A stretch of 64,000 bases of DNA from contig JAQGBZ010000275.1 of assembly GCA_034687125.1 (NCBI GenBank), positions 21,793 through 85,792 on the forward strand, written 5' to 3'. The DNA is from Neelides folsomi (Eukaryota > Arthropoda > Collembola > Neelipleona > Neelidae). Both the position numbers and the translations under genes were made by a program. This document shows, piece by piece, positions 53,358 to 64,000 of this stretch. The number at the start of each line of letters is the position of its first letter. Position 1 is the stretch's first letter. Under the pieces are notes generated by a model, which saw only the letters and a program-made list of their open reading frames with translations, had not been told where the DNA came from and did not search any database.

Positions 53358-53439
53358 CGCAGTCTGCAGGATTCGAACCTACGCGGGAGAATCCCATTGG
53401 ATTTCAAGTCCAACGCCTTAACCACTCGGCCAAGACTGC
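53358..53439 (-). tRNA. tRNA-Ser (anticodon UGA)
   Basis: 82 nt folding as a class II tRNA. The acceptor stem GCAGTCT pairs with AGACTGC. The D arm contains GGCCGAGTGGTTAAGGC (A box). The anticodon loop CTTGAAA carries TGA, decoding UCA. The long variable arm (TGGGATTCTCCCG) is typical of tRNA-Ser. The T arm contains GGTTCGAATCC (B box). The discriminator base is G. No intron; a T-run follows downstream for Pol III termination (TTTTTTTGACATTTTTT). Confidence 0.97.
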
Positions 53440-54418
53440 TGGTTGTGAAAGTTTCTGTGAAATAGGCATAATTGAAAGAGGTATTTAATCTCAAGTGTAA
53501 ATTCTACCTACTTTGATCAAACACTCAACCCTTTATCTTATCATAATTTTTATATCAATTTTATAAGCATGGTATTAATATTGGCCAATTTATAAATTTA
53601 CGCGTATGTCCCATATACATAGTAAGCATGGGAACATCAAAATCAATAAAGCTAATTAGGTTGCCATGTTTACCATATATTCATCAAAATTGTTTAAATG
53701 TTTAGTTTAAAATACTTATATATGTAGGTATGAATGTTTTTACTTTACCTAATTTTTTATAGAAAGTCGTTTATATACAGACACTTTTTATGATATAGGA
53801 TCTTGAATTTTTGCACTTAATGAAACTATGTGTGGTGATTTCATTGGTAGACTTGCATTTTTGCATTCTTCATCTCGCTCTCATTGATACTATTGTGATT
53901 CTTAACTCTAACAGCTCTTACTTAAGTACTTACAAGTTGCGCTAGGTAAGGTGTGTGAGTAAAATAAAGTTTAGTAGAGAACAGTTACGTCCCATTTCCA
54001 CCCTTGCTCTTGGTTTCTGACCCATTAACTTTTACAACATATTGAATATTTTTACAAATATATTTCCTAATTTAGAATTAGTTTTCTATTCAATTTAGTG
54101 TCATCTTAACATTTTGTGTTTTGATTAAAAAATTCTTTCATTGATACATAATTCCAGGTTCATAATCGTAAGAATAATTTTATAAAATTAACAATTTATT
54201 CATTATTACAAAAATATCGTAAAATAACAAAAATCAGATTTAGATTTATGTGTATTATATATTATTCATGTAATTTAAATAGCTAATAAATATTATATAG
54301 AGTAGAATAATATTTAGTATTTTAAGTGCTATTAAAAATAAATATAGAAATGAAAAAATGCTTTAGTGAATAAAATTTATATTAACCTATTTTAGATTAA
54401 TCTTCATAAAAAGTAAAT
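53440..54418. other. AT-rich intergenic sequence
   Basis: No gene, repeat structure or RNA recognised between the tRNA and the polymerase pseudogene. Confidence 0.5.
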
Positions 54419-55830
54419 ATGTTTGATAATATTTACAACAGATTTCCACGAGAAATACAACAAAAAGTATTGAATTATGAAGAGAGTAACAATATCATAA
54501 GCCATTATGATTTAGACTCAATGGCTATTCTAGTTCTCATGAATGAAATGGATCATAATTGGGGTTATGAAATTTATCCGACAATCACTGCTTAAAGGAC
54601 AGGAAGGTACAGTAAAAATAATTGTATATGATAATTATTATATTGTCATAGATCATTCAAAATAATTTAAAAATACTTTAAATTTTAAACATGTAATGAA
54701 CATATTATTTGCCATTATTTAGGATTGTCTCTGTAAATCGGAACGCAAAAAATAATTTTGGAATAACAGATATATGAGATTAAAAGAAGCTTAAAGTCTT
54801 TGCCCAAATCTTGGAGTATATTCTATTAAGGATGTGAATGGGAAACCTGACTCGTCATTTATAAGAAGTGCAGGTCAAGAAATATTTGATGCCGTTTTTA
54901 CATTTTGCCAAAGTTTTATATAAGAATACGAGTGTCGGATGACGATTTTTATATTAATATGACTCACTATGCAGATGTGAAAAGTAATAGTAAATATAAG
55001 TTGAAAAAATGATTTTTTAGAAAATTATCCAGATAAGGTTTACAGTGAATACGATGAATAAATTTGGTTAAGCAAAAGATGTTTTACACGACTATTTGAC
55101 AATAGAACATCGTTTATTAGTATATATAAAAGGGAAATCTGTGCACTTGAATTTACAATCAGATTGGCTAATTTTATTGAAGAAACGTCTGGTTATAAAT
55201 TATCAGCAGGAATTGGCTCAAACAAGCAATCAGCCAAATTTACCACTGAGCTTCACAAACCAAATGGTTTTTGTATCTTGCTGGATGATGGTGTAGAACG
55301 TGTTGCCAGACATTATCATTAAGGAAAATTTCTGGTCTTGGAAATACAATTGGAGATTATTTTGAAGTTAAAAGATCTTATAAAACTGTGAAAGATATTC
55401 AAAATATGGGGCTAAGAAAAATATTCAACATTATAAGATTTGGAATTTTGCAAAACTCAGTTAACTCCGATTCAAATGTACGAAACGTAAGAAAAAGCTG
55501 CAAATATTTATCAGAAATCTCTTGGTCGACCAATTGACGAAGGGCCATTTGAAGAAAAATTGATGAATAATTCGGTCAATACATCAAAATCAATTCAAGG
55601 AGGAATTTGGAATTTGGCAATGTTAATAGCCCATTTAAAACCTTTGTTTGATGAAAAATAGAAAAAATGGAGTTTGAGTTTAATAACAATCATCGTTACG
55701 CAAAGGCTTTATTAGTCAGAGTTGAGTCTGATTATATTCCTGATTACAACCAATTCGGAAGAAATTCAGCTAGACATAATAAGCATTTAGAAATAAGAAT
55801 TATCTAGGGTTTAAATATCATTTTAATTAA
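54419..55830 (+). pseudogene. Y-family DNA polymerase (eta-like) pseudogene
   Basis: Degenerate copy of a translesion polymerase catalytic core. The first segment reads NNIISHYDLDSMAILVLMNE, the start of the palm with its first metal-binding Asp. It stops at about 54593. After a probable intron (about 54607-54722, GTACAG...TTTAG), blocks similar to VNRNAKNNFGIT, MRLKEA, SLCPNLGVYSI and SFIRSAGQEIFDAVFTFCQS follow in shifting frames. Then come a VSDDDFYINMT block at the catalytic SIDE position, FIEETSGYKLSAGIGSNKQS and TELHKPNGFCILLDDG. The tail (RYAKALLVRVESDYIPDYN) ends near 55830. Several in-frame stops and frameshifts prevent a full product. The retained intron argues for a duplicated rather than retroposed copy. 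Confidence 0.8.
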
Positions 55831-56032
55831 TTTCAACAATAGAAAGGCCACAATTTCGCTAAGAGATAAACTTGTCAAATTACGGAGGCTAATAATTTGA
55901 TGAAATAATTTGAATAAATATAGCCAAGTTTTAATAGCTTTAGCCCAAATTACTAGCAAACTTTATAGGGCAATATTATGTAGTATCTAAATAATCCTTT
56001 TTGTTCAGATACATAATTATTTTTTGATTATG

Positions 56033-58102
56033 TTATTTTACTGGTGGATAATTTCGGAAATGTAAAATGAGTGGATCATTAATTTTTTCTTTTATATCTA
56101 GTGCACTGAGAAATTGTGAATGTGTGTAATTTGCATAGCGATAAGTCGCCATCACTAAATCTCCCAAATCACCAATCAACCGCAATACATCCTGAATAGT
56201 TAAAGACAACTTATATTACAAAATTTACGATTTCACAAGATTTGTTTAAAAGTAATAGTTATTGAATATTAAATTTTTGAGTAACTACTAAATTCATACC
56301 GGTGGAGTAGCAAGTTCATCAAGATCTCCATGAAAAATTACAATGTTTGTGAAAATGTTTGAAAGAGTGTAATTCCTTGGCGGAGTATTGTTTTGGGCTA
56401 ATGGTACGGGTGATAAAAGTTGTTGTACTTGTGCTGGAACTCCATTAATGCGATAGTCATAAGAGGCAAAGTTTGTTGATTTTTTTTCTTGTGCGTAATG
56501 CCAAAATGATTTAGTTGGAACCGAGTCGGGATAATGCCCAAGAATAAATGCTATTGTTGACTAAAATAGTAAAAAGTTTTTATAATAAATTAATTTCCAA
56601 CTAAAATATTATATTTAATAATTATCGTTTTCTTACACAGCTTGCACTACAAGGTTGTACGCCTAAATATTGAAATGCCACAGCAGCACAAACCGCTTGA
56701 CTTAGCATGTTAAATTGACATACTTTTGGAACAATGTCAGAAACGATTTGTTGAATTGGTTTTGGAATTCCCAACATTAAGTATACATTTGCAAAAACCT
56801 AAATATCAAATAATTATTATTTTTAACTAATTATGACTTATTAGTTATATTCAAAGTTAAATTAGAAATTGAAAATTTTAAGAATAAACAATTTTTAAAC
56901 AAAATAATATTTTAATTTTTAGCACATTTGTATTCCCAAAAACTGTCCCAAGATTTCCATATACTCCTGACATGTTAGTGACATATGCTACTGGGGCCAA
57001 CAAGACGACAAGGCTCAATTTAGCATTATATTCTTTTCTCTCAGAGAGCAGAACGAGGATTTGGGTTGTTCCTTGAGAATGTCCAATATATCCCATTTGA
57101 GAATAATTAGTTTTATGCAAGATGAAATCAATCATAGCAGCGTCGTCGAAAATTCCCATTTCATGCCAACTAATAAAATATTTAATGAAAATTATAAATA
57201 TTATCAAAATGTATTAATTATAATTTAATAGTATTATAAAATTAATTTAATGAATAACATTTTAATGTTATATTATTAATTTAAAATTAGTTTTAGTATT
57301 TGATCTAAAAATTAAATTTGAAATTTCTTACCAAAAATCCCAATAATTACTTTTAGTAAAATTTTTCTGAGTTTCTTGGGAATAATGAGTTCCGCGGTTA
57401 TTTCCAAACCAAATATCGTATCCAGCGTTGACCAATGCTTCGGCTAAAATTTTTTATAATAACAAGTTATGTATTTTTTTATTTAATAATGTTACAGGTA
57501 AAATCTTACGAATGCTCGTTCCAATATTCGCTTCAAAAAAACAATCCGAATTTCTAAGAAGGCCATGCTGCAGTAAAATTGGGCCTTTTGGTCCAGGTAT
57601 TCCATTTTTGGGTTTCATGCGAAAAAGTCTTAAGTTATATTCATCCGCTGTAGTAATTTCGTACGTTTCAAAAGTATAACCTCGATTTTCAATTATTTGT
57701 GACTAAATTCATATAATAAATTATATAAATTACAACAGTTTATTTTAATAATTTACAATTTTGAAAAAAAAAATTTTATGAGTTTTTTAAAAAACTGTTT
57801 TCAATATATTTAAAAAAACATTTTTTAAATATATTTTATTGAAGTATAATATACATTAATTTAAAAAAAAATAATTTGTATAATTTGCCTTAATTTACCG
57901 TATTCATGCTAGATTCATTATTTATATAACGAATGGGTTGAAGAAGGTTCAGTAAATTATCAAGGGTAGCATTCGATAATAAAGCTGGACAGTAATCAGA
58001 ATTAAGTCCAGAATCAGGACAGTTGTAGTCGAAAATTGTACCAGAGGGAACTTGACCATGGATGCCAATTATCAATATAAAAAATAAAATAGGTTTTATC
58101 AT
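56033..58102 (-). CDS. Secreted/lysosomal acid lipase (LIPA-like alpha/beta hydrolase)
   Basis: Predicted 444-residue triacylglycerol/cholesteryl-ester lipase. Exons: 58102-57899, 57702-57510, 57443-57332, 57169-56926, 56798-56637, 56560-56300 and 56191-56033, all in phase. An N-terminal signal peptide (MIKPILFFILIIGIHG) directs secretion or lysosomal entry. An N-terminal Cys-rich pro-segment follows. The lid-domain block is ALVNAGYDIWFGNNRGTHYS. The nucleophile elbow is IGHSQGTTQ (Ser201), the acid is probably Asp386 (HGDLDELATPP), and the base is His416 (YTHSQF). These match the acid-lipase triad order and spacing. Length is slightly above human LIPA (399). Many N-glycosylation sequons fit a secreted protein. 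The exon 4 donor (ACAAAT|GTGCTA) is weak and is the least certain boundary. It lies head to head with STAT. Confidence 0.9.
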
Positions 58103-59691
58103 GATGATGTTATTAATGAATTACTAAAACTTTACAGACTATGATTTTAATAAGAAACGGTTACAAATAATTTTAAAAAAATTGCTTAAGGAAGTAAATT
58201 GTAAATTATTTTCAATTTAGCACTAATATTCTTAGAAGATTATTGTTAGTGTACGCACAGCGTCAAAGTGATTGAAGGTCGAGTTATCCATGCTCTACTT
58301 AAATTATAAGGATTTACTGGATTTTAAGTAAGGTAATATGTATTGTTACTTACTATGGTATTATACACATAGTCACATACATAGTTTTTAAAACGTAAAA
58401 TCTTAACATTCGTCAGTCAATTCATTATTGATAAGTTAATGAAGTGAGATTATATTTTCTATTGAAGTTTCCAACCGTTAGCACTTGTATACATATTTTT
58501 AAATGCTAATATTTACAGTGTTTACGATCGGACTTAACTATTTTGATCTTAAACAACTTTTAAACCAATTAACTTAGAATTAAAATGTAAGGTGTACATT
58601 ATGGGGAATATATTAAAATATTTTGTATCAAGCTTTCAGACGAATTGGTTAAAGCCAAAAGAAGCTGCCGTTTGTACACCTTACATTTTATACCTTACAT
58701 CGTTATATTTATATGAGAATCCTTTGGATATCCATTCTATTTAAATTGAAATATTAGTTTACATTTTACCATATTACGACGGAGAGTTGAAGGAGGAGAA
58801 TAAAATCGAATGATCGGGTTGTAGGAGGAGATTGGTGACCAATTATGGGATGATATTGTAAATGGGATTTTCCAGAGGATTTGGGTTGACCAGGTTGTTG
58901 TTGCCTATTTATGTGGATGTATATATTATATTGGTATTGCATTTGGCACATTACGGGATCGGAGGCTGCGGACACCTTGGAGGAATTCTCCGTAGATGAT
59001 TCAGAGACTCAAACTCCCACACCAACTGTACTCTAATTGTATTACAAATTGTGAATGCACTTGCAAATTCTAATGAGAAGTTGCCTCTATTAATCTAACT
59101 TTGCTAATTGTAAATGTTATTTTGTTAATGTTAACTAAATACTTGGGTACATAGTAAAGAAACAATGACGTAATGGATTATACATAGGTCATGTATTTAA
59201 AATAGCATCTCTTGTTCATCTCACTCAACTGATCATCAACCGTATTTGTTAATTTATTACGAGAACAAAACTGATGATTCATTCATTCATTCAGATTCAG
59301 ATCTGTGCTTTTAAATACATTCTGAGTACAAAATCCTTATAATTTACGCACGTAAGAGAACAGTAAATGAGCAAAAAATATTAGCATACAATTTATATGC
59401 ATTTCTATTGAATCTTTTATTGGCTGTCAATAAGATTCGTTAAACGGTCATATTAATTTTTTATATTGGAGATAACATGAAAGCAACGTTGTGATTGATT
59501 ACCAAATATTTGCACATTATCAGTTGTAAAAGTTTTGTATTTAAATTAAACATTTCTCAGTTGCATTACATTGACTGAATAGCTCTCGTTGAGTAAGGAC
59601 ATCGGTTAAGCCTTCAGTAATTTAATTGCATTTTGGCAATGAAAATTAAATCATTGTTTATTTCAATTTAACAAAATATAGGATAAATAAA
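58103..59691. promoter_or_regulatory. Intergenic region between divergent lipase and STAT genes
   Basis: Contains the promoters of both genes by geometry. It holds the 18-bp inverted repeat at 58581-58690 and a short (ATTC)n run near 59279. The minus-strand frame at 58766-58975 has no recognisable protein. Nothing else recognised. Confidence 0.45.
58581..58690. repeat. Perfect 18-bp inverted repeat with 74-nt loop
   Basis: TAAAATGTAAGGTGTACA at 58581-58598 is exactly complementary to TGTACACCTTACATTTTA at 58673-58690. It may be a very short MITE or a structured element; no clear target duplication was seen. Confidence 0.75.
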
Positions 59692-62668
59692 ATGGACCGC
59701 GTCAGCAGTTTAAATGAATATTTTCGAAATAAATTGATTTCTCATTATGCCAATAATGAGTTTGCAGTTCAATTTGAAATTCGGAGTCTTCTAGGTTCTT
59801 GGTTCGATAAGAACGTCAAGTAAGATTTTTAAGTTTTCATAACATTTATTTATATCAGTAGAATAAGTAGTAAAAACTATTTTAAATTTTTTTCAGCGTT
59901 TCATTAGTGAATTTTGATGAAAGCCAAAGTTTCATGATCAACGTATTTGTCAATGATCTCCTACAGAAATTGAACGGTTTAATCCAAATTGAAGCAAATG
60001 AAGTTAAAAAAAGTAGAATTGTCCAATTTAAAGAGAGTTTGAATGTAATTTATACAAATTAAATTATTAAATTAAAAATATTACATTAAAAACATTTAAC
60101 TAAACAAGATTAAATTCCTAAATCAAGGATATCCATCCTGTTGAAATTTACAAAAAATTCCAAAACGCAGCAAATTTAGAATTTGAAATTTTGCACGAGG
60201 TAAATACTGTTCAGTTTAGAAATGCTTTTGACATTTTTTCCAAAAGCGCATTTTAGTATGTATAACTCCTATTCAACAACCTACAACACATCTTACTATA
60301 TTCTGCGCCTTTTGGCAAAAAAGTCAAAAGCATTTCTAAACTGGACAGTATTTCATATTCACAAACACAATTAAACGTCAAATTATCAAAATTATAACAA
60401 TCAATTGGAAAATAACTTTTAAAAAAAATTAATACAGGAATCTGCTTATTTTGCCAACTTAATTACAAATATCAAAACAAGCACAAAAAGTCTGAATGAT
60501 TGTCTTAATAATGCCCAAATTCATCTGAAGGAGTTAAGCGAACTACAAAAGACATACGATGATTTGACACATGTGCTAAATAGTATGAACTTTGATTTTC
60601 ATTTAAAAATTCAAAATGCATTTACTTTATGTATGTAACATTATTTATATTTTTTAAGTATCAATATTTCTAGTTTTCTAGTGAATTTTGTTCAAGTGCT
60701 AGGGTGAATATTATATTGATGAGTCAACTTAATTTATTCAGGCAGTGGAGCAAGCGAGAACGATATGAGCTTATCGCCAATAAACATAAAAAAAGCTTCC
60801 TTGGGTGAAGAATTCTTCGGAAAGGTTTATTAACAGATAGACACATTTCATATATTTTAGCATGTAAATTTTATATATTTTTACTTTTAGTTCTAAATTT
60901 GATAAGTTGAATAACCTTCATACACTTGCAATAATATTTACTTTACATATTTTTAAAATATATCTGTAATTTATAAGTATGCGTAATATATTATAATTAT
61001 ATTCCTGATAACACAAGCCAATAAACGAAAAAAATTGGCTTTATATACAATTACTAGAAATTTGATTGCGTCAATCAATTCCAGATTAGAAGGTTAAATT
61101 CAAACAGCAGCGAAGTTATGCAAATGATAGAGAATGTATTTCAAATATTACATTTTGCAATATCAAATTCCTGCTCAAAGCTTGAGCGGTGGACTGAAAG
61201 AGAACGATTTCTGTTAAATGGAACAGGTGCATTTTAATTTATCTTTATCCTTTGACTTTAAGGACTGCTTATCTTGCAAGTACAATGAATGAAAATCAAA
61301 GCAAACATTGAATTTTATTGAATTTAGCACAATTTGTTAATCCACAAGAACTTTCACTTGAACTTATTGAATCATGGTTTATGAACATTGCGGAAAACCT
61401 CAAACACGTTTACGAATTGTTGGTTAAAATGTCTAAAATTGAAATAAACATTAATTGTCGAATTGAACTCAAAGAAATTTTGTCTTCATATTTGACAAAG
61501 GTGAATTTTTTTAATAAAAATTGTTTATCAAGCTTATTGGATAAATTATGCGACATTGTTAAATAATATGACGGCTTGTTTGTTTTGCTTTTAGTTTCAT
61601 GGACAAATAATCCAATTAATTAGAGCAGGTTTTGTGGTTGAGAATCAACCTCCACAAGTGATGCTTAAATTAAAAAAGTTTAGCGTCAGTGTAAGTAATT
61701 TTTTTAAAAAAACACTCAAAATCAATTTTGAAAGATTGATATTTACATTAAATGTGAGTGGATTTATTTTTATTGTTTGAAAATACTTTTAATTAAATTA
61801 AATTAAAAATATAGGCGAGATCTCTATGTGGAACTCAATTTGGAAACCTAGAGAATTCAATAACAGTCCAAGTATTTGTCGTTAAAGAAGCTCAGGCGCT
61901 TATTTTATCACAAGGAAATCTTTCAACCGGTTCATATTTTAATTGTTATATGAATTTTGTAAATTGTCGGTTATGCTTTTTATATATTGCCTGTAATTTA
62001 AACAATTTAATTATTTTTGGTTATATTTCTTATTATTGTTACTTTATTAAGGATCTTTAACCAATTCACATGGGCAACTTTCAAAAGAAATAGGAACTTT
62101 AAAGGCAAAAACGACTTATCCATTCAGCCTTATTGCAAATTTCACGTTTGTTTTTACATTTAAATTAATAGCTAGATTTTAAAAGATTTTCGAACCAATT
62201 TACTTGCATTTTTTATAAATATTTTTATATCTTTATAATAGTGATGTGTATCTCATGAAAATCAGACGTCGTTCAGACAAAAAATCTTCTGAAACCGTGA
62301 TGGAAGAAAAATCTTGTTTGTACTTTTACTGCAATTTTCCTATTCAGTTGGGAGAAACTCGTGAATACGTGGCAATTTGGAGTTTTTCTGTTCCTTTTGT
62401 AGGGATTGTCCATAACCTTCAAGTATTAACAATAAGTGCACAATTATTATAAAATTTTAGATATTAGTAAACATAATTGTTTAAACAAGATAAATAAATA
62501 TTTTTTATTCTTTTCAGGAACCAAAAGCTGCTGGTAAGATTATTATTATAGTTAATTTAATGTAACTAAATCTTTTTATTTACTTTTTAAGTATTTTATG
62601 AATTTTATAATTTAGCAACTATTATTTGGGATAATGCATTCGCTAAACCCGGGAGGAATTTATTTGTT
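59692..62668 (+). CDS. STAT transcription factor, 5' part (N-terminal, coiled-coil, DNA-binding and start of linker)
   Basis: JAK-STAT pathway transcription factor; 498 residues are visible. Exons: 59692-59819, 59897-60044, 60128-60199, 60438-60630, 60742-60824, 61085-61226, 61328-61500, 61595-61690, 61815-61929, 62052-62145, 62242-62422, 62518-62533 (16 nt) and 62616-62668. All are in phase, and the last donor TTTGTT|GTAAGG runs on. The N-domain contains EFAVQFEIRSLLGSWFD. A coiled-coil region follows, then the DNA-binding domain start LIRAGFVVENQPPQVMLKLK. Later blocks are SHGQLSKEIGTL, the basic loop MKIRRRSDKK, WSFSVPFVGIVHN and TIIWDNAFAKPGRNLF, leading into the linker. The SH2 domain and phospho-Tyr tail lie beyond the window, or beyond the foldback insertion. 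Divergence from vertebrate STATs is high in the coiled coil. Confidence 0.88.
60202..60353. mobile_element. 152-bp MITE inside a STAT intron
   Basis: Long imperfect terminal inverted repeats: AAATACTGTTCAGTTTAGAA... at the left and its complement ...TTCTAAACTGGACAGTATTT at the right. They pair over about 45 bp each and leave a loop of about 60 bp. No coding capacity. The left end starts two bases after the exon boundary at 60199, so it supplies part of the splice donor GTAAAT. No target-site duplication was evident. Confidence 0.85.
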
Positions 62669-62909
62669 GTAAGGACATAAACCATAAATTAATCAAATAT
62701 TCGTTTATTATATAGATACTTTATGAGAGGCAACTACTAGTTAGTACACACTACACACCAAGGTAGTACTCAACTACCCATCCAATCTAGTACCCAATCA
62801 CCATCCAATGTTAGCCCATCCAATCTGTATTAGACGATGAGTACTAATTTGTAGCTAAATTGGGTAGTAACTTGTATGTGAGTACTACTCGATGAGTACT
62901 ATCTTGGAT
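62669..62909. repeat. Left flank of the foldback element with GTACT/AGTAC-rich repeats
   Basis: Contains ACACCAAGGTAGTACTCAAC, mirrored near 63760 as GGTACTACCTTGG. ATGTTAGCCCATCCAA near 62802 is mirrored by TTGGATGGGCTAACATTTGG near 62904. These flanking mirrored segments suggest nested foldback ends. The STAT intron runs through this region. Confidence 0.6.
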
Positions 62910-63710
62910 GGGCTAACATTTGGAGTCTCTGCACATGACCCATGGTTTTCAATACAGAACCATGGTTTTTTCCCAAAACCATTGTGTCAATAATGTTAAA
63001 TTTCTTATCTCAATAAGAACCATAGTTCACCGCACCATGGAAAATCTCCAAAACCAGCACCATAAAACACCATGGTTCTCATCATGTGAACCATGGACGC
63101 TAAAACCGAATCAATTTGAACCATGTAAACCATGGAACTCACCATGGTTCACACCATGGTTAGCACCATGATGCTAAACAATTAAGCAAACTATGGTGTG
63201 AGTATCCATGGTTCAATTGACTAAATTTTGAGCATTATTGAATTTTGAACCATAAGTCGAACCATGGTGCGAACCATGGTGTGAGTGTCCATAGTTCAAT
63301 TGACTAAATTCTGAACATTTTTTGAATTTTGAACCATGGGACGAACCATGGTGCAACATGGGGCGCTCCATGGTTTACATGGTTCAAATTGATTCGATTT
63401 TAGCGTCCATGGTTCACATGGTGAGAACCATGGTGTTTTATGGTGCTGGTTTTGGAGATTTTCCATGGTTTTCTGCCATGGTTCATGCTATTGAATATGA
63501 TGATATTCATGCTATTCATGCTAATATGATATTCATGCTATTCATGTTAATGGTTCACCATGGTTCACCATGGTTCTTATTGAGATAGGAAATTTAACAT
63601 TATTGACACCATGGTTCTGGGAAAAAAACCATGGTTCTGTATTGAAAACCATGGAAAACCATGGGTCCCCATGACGACCCATGGTGTGCCGAGACTCCAA
63701 ATGTTAGCCC
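62910..63710. mobile_element. 801-bp foldback palindrome densely packed with ACCATGG
   Basis: GGGCTAACATTTGGAGTCTC (62910-62929) is exactly complementary to 63691-63710. Inward, long arms match in inverted order: the GAACCATGGTTTTTTCCC, AATGTTAAATTTCTTATCTC, TCTCCAAAACCAGCACCATA and GTGAACCATGGACGCTAAAA blocks each recur as complements. The right arm has about 95 extra bases of ATTCATGCT-type tandem sequence (about 63484-63560). The centre contains an 84-bp direct repeat (63197 and 63281). No transposase is encoded; the open frames here are repeat translations. Confidence 0.85.
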
Positions 63711-63930
63711 TTGGATATGTAGTGAGTAGTTGTGTTGCAGTTTATATGGGTATTTCGGTACTACCTTGGAGCCAACATAGGAACTCTAATGTATTAATTT
63801 GTACAATAGGTGATTGGGTACTATAGTCAGTAAAATTTAAAATGATACTTATTTTCGTATCGGGGGTTTACCAAGGGGGTTTACCTTGAACTAGCCATTT
63901 AAACAATTATATTTCTCAGAATCCCCATGT
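63711..63930. other. Right flank of the foldback element
   Basis: Mirrors parts of the left flank (GTACTACCTTGG near 63760) and then loses similarity. It includes a tandem GGGGGTTTACC motif at about 63863-63885. No gene recognised. Confidence 0.4.
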
Positions 63931-64000
63931 TTACATATTCTCCTTGTCACTCTCAATTTCACTCTCATCGTTTTCATCACTTGAGACATCATTATCTATA
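63931..64000 (-). CDS. C-terminal acidic fragment of an unidentified open frame, cut by the window end
   Basis: On the minus strand, 22 codons rich in Asp, Glu and Ser (DVSSDENDESEIESDKENM) end at a TAA. The acidic composition differs from the surrounding AT-rich translations. It could be the tail of a transposon or nuclear protein beyond the window, or chance. Confidence 0.2.
   Translation of the reverse strand, partial: IDNDVSSDENDESEIESDKENM

Noticed and set aside
58766..58975. Minus-strand 69-codon frame upstream of the lipase
   Set aside because: Low-complexity Gln/Tyr-rich translation, no splice link and no family resemblance.
63470..63560. Repeated ATTCATGCT units considered as a CRISPR-like array
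   Set aside because: Short irregular tandem units without unique spacers, in a eukaryotic foldback arm.
62920..63826. Open frames with repeated MVH/PWF/HGS patterns
   Set aside because: They are translations of the ACCATGG-rich foldback repeat, not genes.

Overview
The window is AT-rich, intron-dense nuclear DNA of an invertebrate animal. Genes are split by many short GT-AG introns, and the encoded set (STAT, MVB12, neuropathy target esterase, an AJM-1-like junction protein, SLC13 and SLC18 carriers) is metazoan. An AJM-1 homologue together with STAT fits an ecdysozoan, but I cannot name the species. All gene models were built by hand from the sequence, checking frame and phase at every exon join. 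No transcript evidence was available.

Layout. 1-1823 (+): 3' half of an SLC18B1-like transporter. 2726-3891 (-): arylamine N-acetyltransferase-like enzyme. 6701-23914 (-): a 13-exon AJM-1-like gene with a C-terminal MYND-type zinc finger and large introns. 27620-29185 (-): ESCRT-I subunit MVB12. 31383-33962 (+): folylpolyglutamate synthase. 35275-43524 (-): neuropathy target esterase (NTE/PNPLA6-7), with a possible alternative first exon at 45040-45156. 46117-48654 (-): SLC13 carrier. 49045-50614 (-): farnesyl-diphosphate-synthase family enzyme. 51508-53026 (+): a strongly diverged paralogue of that enzyme. 53358-53439 (-): tRNA-Ser(UGA). 54419-55830 (+): DNA polymerase eta-like pseudogene. 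56033-58102 (-): secreted acid lipase. 59692-62668 and beyond (+): STAT, cut by the window end. 62740-63840: a foldback repeat rich in CCATGG.

Two observations stand out. First, the two isoprenyl-diphosphate-synthase genes lie head to head and share four intron positions with matching phase. One keeps both aspartate-rich motifs but has Ser-Ser at the chain-length positions. The other has lost both motifs while keeping the fold pattern. Together they look like a catalytic and a non-catalytic partner that may work as a heteromer. Second, the NTE gene carries two interchangeable versions of the exon block that encodes the catalytic aspartate. They have identical flanking phases and different residues around the active site, which implies mutually exclusive splicing of the esterase active site.

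Other points are a non-canonical splice site in SLC13, a GC-AG intron inside the zinc finger of the AJM-1-like gene, a 16-nt microexon in STAT, and a MITE whose end overlaps a STAT splice donor.
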